Source: Schistosoma mansoni (Eukaryota > Platyhelminthes > Trematoda > Strigeidida > Schistosomatidae). From it: a stretch of 64,000 bases of DNA. A model generated the notes under the pieces. The model worked only from the letters and a program-made list of their open reading frames with translations. It searched no databases and was not told the origin of the DNA. A program made the position numbers and the translations under genes. Location of the stretch: assembly GCF_000237925.1 (NCBI RefSeq), contig NC_031500.1, positions 14,657,753 through 14,721,752 of the forward strand, read 5' to 3'. Positions 27,001 to 35,085 of this stretch are shown piece by piece. Every line of letters begins with the position of its first letter. The stretch's first letter is position 1.

Positions 27001-29029
27001 TTACAGTTTATGGTGTTTCGGGGCTTTTGTTGAAAATATTCAACTGAGTGTCGTAATATGTTGTGATAGACTACTTGATTACTTGGAACATTAGTCCTTT
27101 GAATATTGACCTGAGCCACTTCGTTAGGTATTGTAAACTCTTTGATTTGCATTCTTCTTAATGGTGTCAACGTATATTTTAAAGTTTTCAATGTCATAGT
27201 CTAAAATGGGTTACCGTGTTTCATTTGTATTCATTCTTTTTTTATCTTCATTTAAATCTTAAGCAGAATGTCATTTGTAACTCTTCTTTCTTTGATCTTA
27301 TTGGTTCTTTTTGAACTTGGGATCTTTAAATGTCTAGATTTCCGTCACATAGTTGAAACTAATTTGTCTCGTTCACTCCCTATCTTTTTGTACTCCTATG
27401 AATTATGGCAACTTTACTTACTTACTTACTTATTTACGCCTGTTACCCCTCGTTGAGGAGTATAGGCCACCCACCAGTATTCTCCATTCAACCTTGTCCT
27501 GAGTAATCCTTTCTTATTCTTTCCAGTTGTTATTCATCCTTTTCATATCTGCTATTTCCCGGCGTAATGTGTTCTTTGTCCTTCCTCTTTTCCGCTTCCC
27601 TTCCTGATTCCAAGTTAGGACTTGCCTCGTGATGCAGTTTGATGATTTCCTCAATGTGTGTCCGATCCACTTCCAACGTCTTTTCCTAATCTTCTCTTCA
27701 GCTGGAAGCTGGTTTGTCCTCTCCCATTTATGGCAACGTAGTCTAATGCATATTCATACCATGTTATATGTTCTCTATGATAATCAACTAATCAGTTGCT
27801 TAAATTAACTAGAGGCTTATAACAGTCTCTTTAAAGGTTTTAAATTCCATTTATTGGTTTCTTTTCTTTCAATTTCGCATGTTTTAATATAGAGTAGTAA
27901 AAATTTTATTTTCAAAAGTCATTACGTTGCATAGCTTCTGTAAATACATCCATAGTATAAGCGGAGATGATGAAAATATATTATTCATGCAAAGCGTTAC
28001 TCTCAAAATTTACTAACTCCTAGTTGAAATCGAATGTGGATAGTTCAATGTTTCGATTGCACTCAGTGATTAAAGACTTTTTTTGTAATATAACTCAAAG
28101 TAGCGGAATTCAGAACATGCGTTTCAAACTATTTAGGACTCGTTACTTTTATATACCAGCATCCGAATGATGATGTTCATAATGAAGAGAAAGGTGTTGA
28201 TTCTATTCTCAGTGTGTTAACATCCACACTAATGTAGGGGTATATTCAGCTGATGAATTTCACCTGGACCCCTAAATGTCCTGGTACGGCCGAGAGTGGG
28301 GAGGGTCCGCTCTCTCTCTCTCTCAAAATGTTCTTACATGGCCACGCGTATATAGCCTCTGCCAGGGAAGTCCTACTCACTGCCTTCTCGTGGCATCACT
28401 GTTGTTTACGAAATTGAGAGGACGGAAAGCGAATGTCCGGTGCTTTAATTGGACTGGTGGACACGGAAAGTTCAGCTAGGGGAGTTGGAAAACCCTGATT
28501 CTAAACCAATGGTACACATGGGCTAGCTCCAGTATCCTGACGGAACAAATGGCGTATGAATCAATCGCTGGTCACCGGCTACCATGGGACTGCATCTCCT
28601 TACGATGCTCCATTGCCTTGTGGATCAGACCTTTAGTTCAAAAGCTCCGGTTGTGGCCCCCTAAGAAAACCACCTGTTTCAGTTTGGGCACCTGGGCAGT
28701 ATCATAGCCCTCACACAAATCTCATTTGATTTGTGGGGCGCATATGTATCTGGTGCCTCTTTGTGCCAATATTTGTGTGTTTAAACAAACAAAAAAATAA
28801 ATAAAGTCCAAAATACACTTCTTGGATTCCACTGTTAACCGTATATTGAATATACCGAAGATTCTTTGTTCAATTTATTGTAGTTGTTTATTTTTTTTCT
28901 TTTAACAGATGTAAATCAAAGAAGTATGCTGAACAAGCAGCTGTATTAGTTTGTTTACATGTGCTAGGTATACCGAATGGAAAAGTTCACATTGATGAAA
29001 ATAATAACGTTAATCTTAATAATAACTAA
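5461..29029 (+). CDS. DUS2: tRNA-dihydrouridine(20) synthase 2 with C-terminal dsRNA-binding domain, 12 exons
   Basis: FMN enzyme reducing U20 in the tRNA D-loop with NADPH. Exons: 5461-5577, 7397-7585, 7637-7680, 7720-7780, 13019-13066, 16065-16130, 17927-18084, 20563-20743, 21800-21921, 23933-24323, 26380-26453, 28909-29029. All have GT/AG borders and compatible phases and join to 523 codons plus TAA (human DUS2: 493 aa). Numbering with one added initiator Met: LAPMVR 14-19 (FMN site), NMGCPK with catalytic Cys131, TCKIR Lys170, VHGR His198, NGGSHD 229-234, ARAAM 257-261, then a helical domain. About residues 335-432 form a His/Ser/Asn-rich linker (includes HHHH). A dsRBD follows at about 436-508 ([13 protein letters not shown] ... 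[17 protein letters not shown]), as in animal DUS2. The first exon has no ATG; see the acceptor entry. Introns of 51 and 39 bp sit beside introns up to 5.2 kb loaded with retroposons. No frameshift or lost catalytic residue is seen, so the gene looks functional. Confidence 0.95.
5767..6279 (-). repeat. Family E retroposon copy
   Basis: One of five copies in the window. Read on the minus strand it begins near CCCTGGTACGGCCGAGAG (variant here) and ends with an A-rich tail after TGTATCTGGTGCTTCC. It lies in the first DUS2 intron and is followed at once by a family B tail. An open frame runs through part of the copies, but I do not recognise the protein. Confidence 0.7.
6280..6720 (+). repeat. 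Family B hammerhead retroposon: tail fragment plus near-full copy
   Basis: At 6280-6354 there is a family B 3' tail (TCAATTGACTCATGAT, ending AAAACCCCTTCTGATA). At 6370-6720 there is a longer copy: 5' module CACTAGTGACTGG, tRNA-like A box GGCTCAGTGG, B box GGTTGGAATC, a damaged hammerhead region 6612-6660 with the ACGGCCGT stem III, and the 3' tail. The core is broken by an insertion before GGAGGAGTCC and by GAGGAAAC in place of GACGAAAC. Confidence 0.75.
6721..7396. other. Rest of DUS2 intron 1, nothing recognised
   Basis: AT-rich sequence up to the TTTTTAG acceptor of exon 2. I see no repeat-family member or coding signal. Confidence 0.5.
7799..8502 (-). mobile_element. Older RTE-clade LINE, 3' part (host of nested insertion)
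   Basis: The minus strand encodes [13 protein letters not shown] (RT motif C), [32 protein letters not shown] and, further on, the C-terminal region, ending at the CGCCTGTTACC-type 3' end next to the DUS2 exon 4 donor. A segment between about 7995 and 8090 is replaced by unrelated sequence. It is continued by 11704-12176 on the other side of a plus-strand RTE. It belongs to the same clade as, but a different subfamily from, the inserted element ([13 protein letters not shown] versus NVAAAS). Confidence 0.85.
8503..11693 (+). mobile_element. Near full-length RTE-clade LINE (schistosome SR2/SR3-like) with endonuclease and reverse transcriptase
   Basis: This 3.19 kb element is flanked by the 10-bp duplication TTCTCTCCAG (8493-8502 and 11694-11703). 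The main open frame 8566-11139 (857 codons) has an AP endonuclease ([22 protein letters not shown]) and a reverse transcriptase ([55 protein letters not shown]). The 5' UTR-like start is CCGGTCCCAAGCCCGGG; the 3' end is GGTAACAGGCGTAAGTAAG. It is no longer intact. About 16 bp are missing near 10990 relative to the copy at 36.5 kb, shifting the frame before the C-terminal domain; an extra 4 bp lies near 11250; a stop replaces a Trp codon near 11357; and the usual AFDSVD reads AFGSVD. It lies in DUS2 intron 4. Confidence 0.93.
11704..12176 (-). mobile_element. Older RTE-clade LINE, 5' part of the split host copy
   Basis: The minus strand reads [19 protein letters not shown] and [18 protein letters not shown], which is RT domain sequence just upstream of the part at 7799-8502. 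The copy is 5'-truncated at about 12176. The two halves abut exactly at the 10-bp duplication of the inserted plus-strand RTE. Confidence 0.85.
12177..13018. other. Rest of DUS2 intron 4, nothing recognised
   Basis: AT-rich sequence with no member of the window's repeat families that I can see. It ends at the GCTTCAAG acceptor of exon 5. Confidence 0.5.
13335..13705. repeat. Degenerate family A retroposon, inverted pair
   Basis: The minus-oriented left part (about 13335-13545) contains the hammerhead complement GGGACTCATCAGCT and a decayed tRNA-like head. The plus-oriented right part (about 13585-13705) contains GCACATCCAGCTGATGAG, AGGACGAAAA and CCCACTGCTAGCCACTATC. Both parts derive from the same Smalpha-like unit but face opposite ways. 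The divergence suggests an old insertion. Confidence 0.6.
14136..14308 (-). repeat. Family A (Smalpha-like) retroposon with intact hammerhead core, left arm of a fold-back
   Basis: Minus-strand hammerhead at 14157-14217: CTGACGA, stem II GTC/GAC, GAAA, stem III ACGCGCGT, cleavage triplet GTC, and stem I ATCCAG/CTGGAT plus outer GCGGG/CCACTGC-type pairing. The B box GGGTTCGGGTCCC and the A-box region (CTGAGTGGATAACGCG) follow toward 14300. The arm ends at CAGCTACTG, where GATAACGCGA starts again in the opposite sense just before the assembly gap. Confidence 0.8.
14309..14508. other. Assembly gap, 200 N
   Basis: Exactly 200 undetermined bases between oppositely oriented family A arms. The fixed length suggests a placeholder rather than a measured gap. 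Confidence 0.95.
14509..14700 (+). repeat. Family A retroposon, right arm of fold-back
   Basis: Resumes after the gap inside the hammerhead at ACGCGCGTCCTGGATTCC, then CACTGCTAGCCACCATCCATC and the 3' module (GCAATATCGAGGCAATACGC, CAGTTGCAGTCCTAAGCATC, CAATACTAAGTG). It is oriented opposite to 14136-14308. Confidence 0.8.
15174..15548 (+). repeat. Family B hammerhead retroposon, near full length
   Basis: Opens with the terminal motif TATCAGAAGGAGTTTTGTG, then the CACTAGTGACTGG module, GGCTCAGTGG A box and GGTTGGAATC B box. The hammerhead region is at about 15456-15505 (TTGAGGA in place of CTGAGGA, AGGACGAAACGGCC, CAGTGC). The tail is TCAATTGACTCATGAT. It is closely similar to the copy at 6370-6720. 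Confidence 0.8.
15795..15935. repeat. Degenerate family B fragments
   Basis: Short stretches match family B on both strands: the complement of the hammerhead arm (GGACTTCTTAGCAGTG) and a sense piece (GTGCTCATTGTTGAGGA). Too diverged to define boundaries. Confidence 0.4.
16735..16850 (-). repeat. Degenerate family B fragment
   Basis: GAAAACCTGAAAGCACTAG then CTGCCGTTTCACCC is the complement of the family B hammerhead 3' half. It is flanked by the inverted pair GTTAGACAACCGT / ACGGTTGTCTAA, so a small fold-back is visible. Confidence 0.45.
17437..17770 (-). mobile_element. Solo-LTR-like fossil, family D
   Basis: The minus strand carries a promoter-like CTATAAATATTGATTAACGC and, about 130 bases further on, a poly(A)-like AATAAA. 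A related plus-strand copy is at about 34000-34230. Internal retrovirus-like genes are absent. Boundaries and family are uncertain; it looks old. Confidence 0.4.
18560..18815 (+). repeat. Degenerate family C hammerhead retroposon
   Basis: The A box is AATAGCTCAGCGGTAACG. The hammerhead remnant is TTGTTGACGAGTGCTAAATAACACAAAATC. The family C 3' end CTCCAACCACC follows. The GAAA and stem III segments are altered, so it is not expected to cleave. Confidence 0.6.
19390..19800 (-). mobile_element. Diverged LINE 3' fragment (second LINE family)
   Basis: Aligns by eye to the better-kept minus-strand copy at 61555-62165: shared GTGACTGATTCTGA, TTGGTTTGGGTGCTC and CATCAACTGATTTGC landmarks in the same order. 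No long frame remains. Confidence 0.5.
19889..20400 (-). repeat. Family E retroposon copy with target-site duplication
   Basis: Flanked by the perfect 10-bp direct repeat GCAATGATTA (19879-19888 and 20401-20410). On the minus strand it starts CCTGGTATGGCCGAGAG and ends in a (TAAA)n tail. The duplication plus the tail show insertion by target-primed reverse transcription. Confidence 0.85.
21034..21073. repeat. (TA)n microsatellite
   Basis: About 40 bases of alternating T and A in DUS2 intron 8. Confidence 0.95.
21300..21655 (+). repeat. Family B hammerhead retroposon
   Basis: 5' module GCTCACTAGTGACTAGC, a tRNA-like head with B box GGTTCGAGTCCC, hammerhead GCACTGCTGAGGAG ... AGGACAAAACGGCCGTCC, and tail GATTACCTCATGA. 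The GAAA of the core reads AAAA. Confidence 0.75.
21922..22784. other. First part of DUS2 intron 9, nothing recognised
   Basis: AT-rich sequence with only short frames. No family member is recognised before the family A copy. Confidence 0.45.
22785..23000 (-). repeat. Family A (Smalpha-like) retroposon with intact hammerhead core
   Basis: The minus-strand hammerhead at about 22912-22973 has CTGACGA, stem II GTCC/GGAC, GAAA, stem III ACGCGTGT, cleavage GTC and stem I ATCCAG/CTGGAT. It is followed on that strand by the 3' module to 22785 (GGAAGATTCAAACA). The tRNA-like head is missing, so the copy is 5'-truncated. Confidence 0.8.
23590..23850 (+). mobile_element. Degenerate LINE 3' fragment (second LINE family)
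   Basis: CAGGTGTGTCCACTCTTT and later GGTATGGTAACTTGAACCAATG resemble the 3' region of the copy at 25690-26150. Strongly decayed. Confidence 0.35.
24450..24610. repeat. Family A fold-back enclosing a complete hammerhead
   Basis: Arms of 27 nt, 24457-24483 and 24517-24543, are reverse complements with one mismatch. Between them on the minus strand lies an unaltered core: CTGACGA, GTCC/GGAC, GAAA, ACGCGCGTC. The arms extend stem I from 6 to 27 base pairs. Plus-oriented family A 3' sequence continues to about 24610. Located just after the exon 10 donor of DUS2. Confidence 0.85.
24611..25689. other. Interior of DUS2 intron 10, nothing recognised
   Basis: AT-rich sequence with no repeat-family landmark that I can see. 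Confidence 0.4.
25690..26150 (+). mobile_element. LINE C-terminal and 3' fragment (second LINE family)
   Basis: Encodes the end of a LINE polyprotein: [44 protein letters not shown], matching the minus-strand copy at 61741-62046. A non-coding 3' region follows to about 26150. The 5' part with endonuclease and RT is absent. The clade is not assigned. Confidence 0.7.
26576..26968 (-). repeat. Family E retroposon copy, internally shortened, with target-site duplication
   Basis: Flanked by the 9-bp repeat CTGTAAAAT (26567-26575 and 26969-26977). On the minus strand it starts TTGCCCCCACATGCCCTGG, the longest 5' end in the window, and ends in an (A/T)-rich TAAATAAATAA tail. About 120 bp present in other copies are missing near 26765. 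Confidence 0.82.
27413..27727 (-). mobile_element. 5'-truncated RTE LINE with 10-bp target-site duplication
   Basis: Flanked by TTATGGCAAC (27403-27412 and 27728-27737). The minus strand covers only the last ~315 bp of the element, from the [10 protein letters not shown] region to the (TAAG)n end. DUS2 intron 11. Confidence 0.88.
28085..28272. repeat. Degenerate family A fragments
   Basis: The minus-like left part has TAGCGGAATTCAGAACATGC and TTAGGACTCGTTA. The plus-like right part has TATTCAGCTGATGAATTT. It abuts a family E copy. Confidence 0.4.
28273..28805 (+). repeat. Family E retroposon copy
   Basis: Starts near CCTGGTACGGCCGAGAG and ends with an AAACAAACAAAAAAATAAATAAA tail split over 28782-28805. 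Lies in DUS2 intron 11, about 100 bases before exon 12. The frame seen in the copy at 57 kb is interrupted here. Confidence 0.75.
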
Positions 29030-29146
29030 TTTTAAATAATCCCTTTGATCACAATATTGTGTGTGTTACACATAATATTGATTTGTAAGTAACCAAAAAA
29101 AGAGAAGTTTTCTTCAATATTTTGATAAATTTGATTTTTGGATAGA

Positions 29147-29152
29147 AATAAA
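29147..29152 (+). promoter_or_regulatory. Poly(A) signal of DUS2
   Basis: AATAAA lies 118 bases after the DUS2 stop codon, before the first repeat of the intergenic region begins near 29207. Distance and position fit a short 3' UTR. Confidence 0.55.
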
Positions 29153-29206
29153 AACTGCTTTTGTATTGTGTAATGTATTTGGTAACTTATCTAATGATAA
29201 TAACAT

Positions 29207-29825
29207 GGATATCAGGACTCAGTAGCTAAGTGGATAACGCAATGGTGTTTGAAGTGGACGGTACTGGGTTCCAGTCCCAGAGCGGATATCGACTGTGAAG
29301 TGCAGGTACGTCCAGATGACGAGTCCGAAATAGGACGAAACGCGCGTCATGGATTCCACTGCTAGCCACTATCCATCATTGCTTATAAAGCTTACGACTT
29401 CAGGTAATATCGAGGCAGTCCGCATAGGGATGCAGATATGCCAACAAGAGAGGGATCAATCGCAGTCCAAAATAACAGTGGGACGATACAAGTAAACAAC
29501 AATAAGTGAATATAACTTCACCCCATTGCACAAGCAGGTGGCTATCAGGACTCAGTAGCTAAGCGGATAACGCGATGGCGTTTGGAGCAAAAGGTACTGG
29601 GTTCGAGTCCCAGAGTGAACATCAACTGTAAGATGCAGGTACATCCAAGTGAGGAGTCGTAAATAGGACGAAACGCGTGTCCTGGATTCCACTGCTAGAC
29701 ACTATCCATCATTGCTTATAAAGCTTGTGACTTTAGGCAATATTGAGGCAGTGCGCATAGGGATGCATATATGCCGACAAAATAACAGTGGAAAGATACA
29801 AGTAAACAATTACAAGTGAATTCTA
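29207..29825 (+). repeat. Family A (Smalpha-like) head-to-tail dimer, 333-bp period
   Basis: Two units in the same orientation, landmarks CAGGACTCAGTAGCTAA at 29213 and 29546. Each has an A-box-like TAGCTAAG(T/C)GGATAACGC, a B box (GGGTTCCAGTCCC; GGGTTCGAGTCCC), a hammerhead segment and a 3' module. Both hammerhead cores are altered at the CTGANGA box (ATGACGA; GTGAGGA), so cleavage is unlikely today although GAAA and the ACGCG(C/T)GT segment remain. Confidence 0.85.
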
Positions 29826-30039
29826 GTTTGAGTTTTAAAACAGATCTGTGTTTTTTTCAAATTTTCTGATACATTTTGATAATGGCGACTAAACTAGGCA
29901 TGAAAGTTATGTTAAAAAAAGTAACCACTTTTACCTTTGATCATCCAACAGTTAGTTTCTTTGTGCGGTTACATTCAAGCTTGTTTGATAGAGTCCCATT
30001 GATGCTAACACAATTAAGCATTTCTAATGTTAGTTGATT

Positions 30040-30250
30040 GATGATAACTTGCAGGAAACTGTGTGCGTGAATTTTTCACTATTTGACACTCGTCAACAAG
30101 GCGTACCTGCAATTCTCATGGAATTGATACTCTTGATGGGATTCGAACTTGCGTCATTTAGCTCTACAGTTTAAGATGTTACCAACTATCTGATGTTTTA
30201 ATACAATATACGTGATACCGATTCACTTAGACTAATGTCCGCATTACCAC
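30040..30250 (-). repeat. Degenerate family C retroposon
   Basis: The minus strand shows GGATTCGAAC-like B-box complement, TGACACTCGTCAACAAGG (complement of the hammerhead CTGACGA box) and GCAGGAAACTG. Core decayed. Confidence 0.55.
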
Positions 30251-30494
30251 CTGTTTGATAGACTTCACTTACTGTTAAAGGGCTAAATAAACATAATCTT
30301 GATCACTACTTAATGATTGATCAATTATTTATTAGTCGACAATGAATTGAAAATTAATGAAACGTCTAGTCGTCATATTTTCATCGTTCGCCGCAGTAAA
30401 AGGAACAAAAGTAAAATATTGTGTAGAAATCCATGGCTATCAAATAATCCATTTATAACTTCATGTAGAGTTGATTGTGAATGATGCTAAATAG

Positions 30495-30960
30495 TAAGGT
30501 GGTGGTAGGATTTAATCTACAGGAAACCCTGGACATAGGTTTTGTGTTATTTTGCGATCGTCAGCATGGTGTATCTGTAATCTTGAGGGAAATCATACTG
30601 CCAGTTGGATCCGACCACGTGTCACCCAGCTTCACAGTCAGAAGGAAAGACCTGGTGTATGTGACATTTTTCACCACTCAGTGATCAATCGGTTGTAAAT
30701 GCATCCTTACCCTACAGGAGGACAGTCGCAGCCCGAATAGTTCAGTGCTAGCGTCTCTGACTGTAAAGCTGGGTGACACGTGGTCAAATCCGACAGGGAG
30801 TATCATTCCTCTCAAGATTACAGGTACATCTTACTGACGAGTGCGAAAAAAACAAAACCTACATCCAGGGTTTCCTATAGAATACCTTTAGACACCGTCT
30901 TACATCTCAACGTTGTGTACATGATGTCGACTAATGGCCACGTTCCAACTTGATCGGTAT
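30495..30960. repeat. Family C retroposon, inverted pair
   Basis: A minus-oriented copy at about 30505-30660 (CAGGAAACCCTGGACATAGG, GATCGTCAGCATGG, CACGTGTCACCCAGC) is followed by a plus-oriented copy at about 30715-30960. The latter has a tRNA-like GAATAGTTCAGTGCTAGCG, the TTACTGACGAGTGCG hammerhead box and CCAGGGTTTCCTAT. Stem II and GAAA of the plus copy are altered. Confidence 0.65.
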
Positions 30961-31149
30961 GATTCGATTTTCACGAAGAAGAACTTGACATACATCTCAT
31001 CGGTCATTAATCAACAAGTTAAATAAATAGCAAGGGATTCAAATCATGATGATAGCAATATTAATCAAGAAGTATATGGTTTATGAGAACAGAATGGAAA
31101 GATATGTATCCAGTGAATACTGAAACGAAACTTGTAGGGTAAGATAAAT

Positions 31150-31300
31150 AGTAAATACACCTGCCCTATTGTGGCCGATTGCGAGCCAAATCACCCAACA
31201 CCAACTTCTGTTATAGCGGAGTTAACTAAATAGTCTGTATGTACCAGGATGACATAAGTCAATGATCAACGACTTCATGTACTGATGCTATGTTATACCA
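31150..31300 (-). mobile_element. Very degenerate LINE 3' fragment (second LINE family)
   Basis: Weak landmark similarity to 61741-62060 (TTGCGAGCCAAATCACC, ACGACTTCATGTACTGATGC). Tentative. Confidence 0.3.
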
Positions 31301-31679
31301 CAAGTTAGAAATAGTAATGAAAAGAGTCAGAGTTTGGTTCTAGACATATCACCATTTCAGTTACCATTCATTTTTGTATTCTCCTTGCAGTAAATAAACT
31401 GGTGGTGTATAACTTATGCACGGGATTTGATCAACAGTACAATGTTGTAGTAAAAAAAACTAAATAAACACTGAGAATTAACGAATCTCAGAAGGCTCTG
31501 TGTCTAGATGTCTACTTTACTTTCAAAAAACACTTGAAGCATATCAAAAATATAGATAGATTGGGAAAAACTAACTCAAAAGACAACACACGTTTGTGAT
31601 TAACACAAATACCAAACAACAAGATGAAATTTAGTTCTACATCTCTGAGGTAGTAAAATAGTCCAAGTTAAATAAGATT

Positions 31680-31842
31680 ATAATCAGAAGGGGATTTGTG
31701 GAGATTTCAGTATATTTCAAAGTTGAAATCATGAGTCACTTGAAGCTGAGGAGTCCCATAATAGGACGAAACGGCCGTCCAGTGCTTCCAGGTTTTCGAT
31801 GGTGGTCTAGCTTCAACTGGCTCATGATTTCAACTTTTAAAT
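31680..31842. repeat. Family B rearranged fold-back
   Basis: Left part is antisense tail (ATCAGAAGGGGATTTGTGGAG ... CATGAGTCACTTGAAG at 31684-31746). It is joined directly to a sense hammerhead CTGAGGAGTCCC, AGGACGAAACGGCCGTCC and a sense tail. The core residues are all present, but the 5' strand of stem I has been replaced at the joint. Confidence 0.7.
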
Positions 31843-32457
31843 AAGATTCCAAATAGTAGTATGTACAGAAGAAAGGACAACTATAAGTAGAAGAAGTAGC
31901 TGAGACAATGAAACGAACGCGTAGATAGATAAAATAATTAGTTCTTTAAAATAAGTAAATATGACGTGTAACAGTAGGTAAGTCGTAAAATGGTCATACT
32001 ACTTGTTAAGAATGACGAACCATAGAAATATATATTAGGTTTGGCAGTTATCCGAGTCTCGTACTGACATGCTGCGCTTTGTATACGCGAGACAAACCAG
32101 AAAATCAAGAATGAATAAGAAGCATTTGGCGATCGACCAAATGGACACATATATATATATATATAACACAGCATGTTGTTCTGTTGTCATTATTATACAT
32201 ATATTATTTGGATTAATGAATTTAGAAAGTCGATTACCTGCTGAGTTAATGAAATCATATACTGAATAAATTAGAAATATTCCATAATGAAAAGTATAGA
32301 TTATTTTTTTCTGCATTCATTTTTAAGTAGTAGTAGTAATTACGACGAAATTTGGATAGTGATAAGATAATACGATAATAGAGGAAATAATGTATGGTGA
32401 TGTAAATTTATAGTTGATTGCTTGAACGAATATGATCACAGTTTGATTAAATAATAA

Positions 32458-32800
32458 TTATTTGAAGGGGGTTTTGTGTAGATTTTACTAATTTTTTATA
32501 TACTTGAAATCATAAGTCAATTGAAGCTAAACCACCATGGATTACCTGAAAGCTTCGTTGGATACTGGTTGGCTTAGTGGTCTAGAGGTTAAGTGTTCGC
32601 GCGCGAGACCAATAGGTCCTGGGTTTAAATCTCGCGAAGCATGACTGTAGATGCGTACTGCTGAGGAGTCCTCCAATAGGACGAAATGGTCGTCCAGTGC
32701 TTCCAGGTTTTTTATGGTGGTCTAGTTTTAATTAACTCATGATCTCAACTATTAATGTTACTATAATATAAACGAAAACCCCTTTTGATATTAAATTTAT
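32458..32800. repeat. Family B retroposon within inverted tails, intact hammerhead core
   Basis: Antisense tail at 32464-32545 (GGGGGTTTTGTGTAGAT ... TCAATTGAAGCTAAACC), then a sense unit: head GGCTTAGTGG, B box GGGTTTAAATC, hammerhead 32655-32700 (stem I GTACTG/CAGTGC, CTGAGGA, GTCC/GGAC, GAAA, ATGGTCGTC) and a sense tail ending AAAACCCCTTTTGATA. Confidence 0.75.
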
Positions 32801-33714
32801 ATATAATTAACAAGATTTGAAAAGTATGTTCACTGAAATAAATCTTGATCTTCAAAAGATTTTTAAATGTTGTTGAGTTGAACAATGTTTTGTCAAAAGC
32901 CTATAGGAACTGAAAACATAGGTGTCATTGGATTATTGAATAAATGAATGACTAAAATAGCCAGTCAAAGAAATGGGAAGATTGTTGTAGTTGAAAGGGA
33001 TTTTATTGTGATACTTCAAATGGATTTTTCTATATAGGTGTGATAAACATAAGAATATAGTATATTCAAATTTCGGAGATATTCTACATTACTTACACTG
33101 GAAAGTGCAGGTAGTGTAGTGAGTCTTATCTCATTTTTTACAACTCGGTCTTCGCATGGAGTATAATCAAACATTATAGATAGCATGGATAGCATACTGT
33201 GCGCATGCGCTAAACTTACTAATTAACCAACTAACTAAATTACTAGTCCACTCAATCATCCACTCTTCTCAAATACTTCACTACTAACACCTACTCTTAA
33301 TTAACAAACAATTACCGTCATCTCATCACACTATTCCATACACAATAACTAAGCCTACACCATCAGCCATCGACTTACCTGATTACACTTACCATATAGA
33401 TTAACCAGAATTAATTCACTACTCACTGACTTTCCATCTTCAGTTTAGATATAAAGTATGAACAGAGTAAATTTTACAAAAATATGAGATAAAATTAATT
33501 CATATCTCAATACATTTTTAGTCTGTTTTGATGATCTAATTTAGAAGAACAGAGGGATTTTAATGACTAAACTCTTCATCTTAGAGAAGTTAATACCTCA
33601 TAATATCCATTGCCCCATATAACAAATCTTGACAGTTATTGGTAGATCAATATTTTTGACTAGAGAATTTAAACTACTCATAAGTAAGAGGAAATGTTTT
33701 TCAAAAAATGTAAA
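32801..33714. other. Intergenic, nothing recognised
   Basis: AT-rich sequence with a stretch of CTAACTAAC/CATCAC-like simple sequence near 33220-33400. No family landmark or coding signal seen. Confidence 0.4.
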
Positions 33715-33890
33715 TCGGTTAAGTGCTCTAGCACGAGACTGGTAGGTCCAAAGTTCGAATCTCGCGGGGCGAGGTCGTGGATGCGCACTGCTGAGGAGTC
33801 CCATAATGTGAAGAAATGACCGTCCAGTGCTTCCATGCTTTCCATAGTGGTCTAGCTTCAATTGACTCATGATTTCAGCTATGAAAAATG
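33715..33890 (+). repeat. Family B retroposon, 5'-truncated
   Basis: Starts within the tRNA-like head (TTAAGTGCTCTAGCACGAG), B box GTTCGAATCTCG, GCACTGCTGAGGAGTCCC, then a damaged GAAGAAATGACCGTCC, CAGTGC and tail. Confidence 0.7.
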
Positions 33891-33999
33891 TAAATTTCAA
33901 TTTTTCTCTGTCATGTAAACACTGTAGTGTCGGTTGATATGTTATGGCCATATACTTTACTCTAGCTTCTGAACAAACCAATTTACTTATCCATCATGA

Positions 34000-34230
34000 G
34001 TCGTGTTTTGACCTTGGTAATTATTCACTTATCAACCTTGACTGTGTATAGATGAGCATATGTGTGCACACTTCTTATCCTAATCATTGCATGTGTCTGT
34101 AACCTATTTTTATCTGACTATAAATATTGATTAACGCTTGATTAAAGTGAGTTGGCTTACCCGCCATCTCCAATGTGTGTCATTTTTGCTTCGCTCCCTA
34201 CTATTCGCTTCATCCCTCTGATTTCCTGTC
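34000..34230 (+). mobile_element. Solo-LTR-like fossil, family D
   Basis: Matches the minus-strand copy at 17437-17770 over the CTATAAATATTGATTAACGC promoter-like region and the GAGTTGGCTTACC segment. No internal genes. Confidence 0.4.
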
Positions 34231-34579
34231 CAAATCAATGAGTGTACGAAATATATGTATTCTGTTATTTGACTCCGTTATTCATCAACGCGGATTAAGT
34301 CATGAATTCCATACTAGGATAGACAGGGTGTATCTTTTGAAAGCAATCATTCATATGATCTAAATGAAATCATATCATGGCCCACAAAATTGATGAGCCG
34401 CATTTAGAACATGCACCATTTCTCAACAACACAAGCTCGGTTCATTATTTACCACTTATTGTCTGTAACTAACTAACATTTGAATATCTTGGTATAATCC
34501 TTAAACTCTGACTTAATTGTTGTTCGATTTTGCTTTTTATGGTAAGTCGTTTCAGTAATTCATGTTAATAAATATTTTA

Positions 34580-34735
34580 GTTCCTGGGTTGGAATCTCGC
34601 GAGTGCGGGATCGTGGATGAGCACTGTTGAGGAGTCCCATAATAGGACGGAACGGCCGTCCAGTGCTTCCATGGTTTCCCACGGTGGTCTAGCTTCAATT
34701 GACTCATGATTTCAACTATGAAAATATTTTAATTG
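34580..34735 (+). repeat. Family B retroposon, 5'-truncated
   Basis: B box GGGTTGGAATCTCGCG, hammerhead GCACTGTTGAGGAGTCCC / AGGACGGAACGGCCGTCC / CAGTGC, then tail. Two core residues differ from the family pattern (TTGAGGA, GGAA). Confidence 0.7.
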
Positions 34736-34945
34736 TTTAAACATCTCTATCATATTAAAAGGCCAATATATGAACGAAGAATATTCATTTCAATAAATTC
34801 TCTCCAAGTTCTACAATTAGATATCCAGAATAATAATCCGTAAAAATGGTCAGCTTAAGGGTAAAGTACATCGTTTAAAGTTATAGCATGTGAATTTAGG
34901 ATTGTTGAACAAAGTAGAATAAAATTAGTAATTTTTAGATGACTC

Positions 34946-35085
34946 ATTACTTATGCTTATTACCCCTTATGGAGGAGCATAGGCCACTCACCAGCATTCG
35001 CCATCCAACTCTGTCCTGGGCAACCCTTCCCAGTTGCTATTCATTCTTTTCATGTTTGCTTCCAGTTCCCGACGCAGTGTTAATT
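34946..35085 (-). mobile_element. RTE LINE 3' end fragment
   Basis: The complement of the last ~140 bp of the RTE: TTACCCCTTATGGAGGAGC and CATCCAACTCTGTCCTGGG. I could not define target-site repeats. Confidence 0.7.

Noticed and set aside
29213-29825. Direct repeats as a CRISPR-like array
   Set aside because: Two 333-bp units with tRNA-like promoters and hammerheads in an intron-bearing genome; no short repeat-spacer pattern.
30735-30805. Possible tRNA gene
   Set aside because: The A and B boxes are those of the family C retroposon head; no complete cloverleaf or acceptor stem is evident, and the same head recurs with the hammerhead tail elsewhere.
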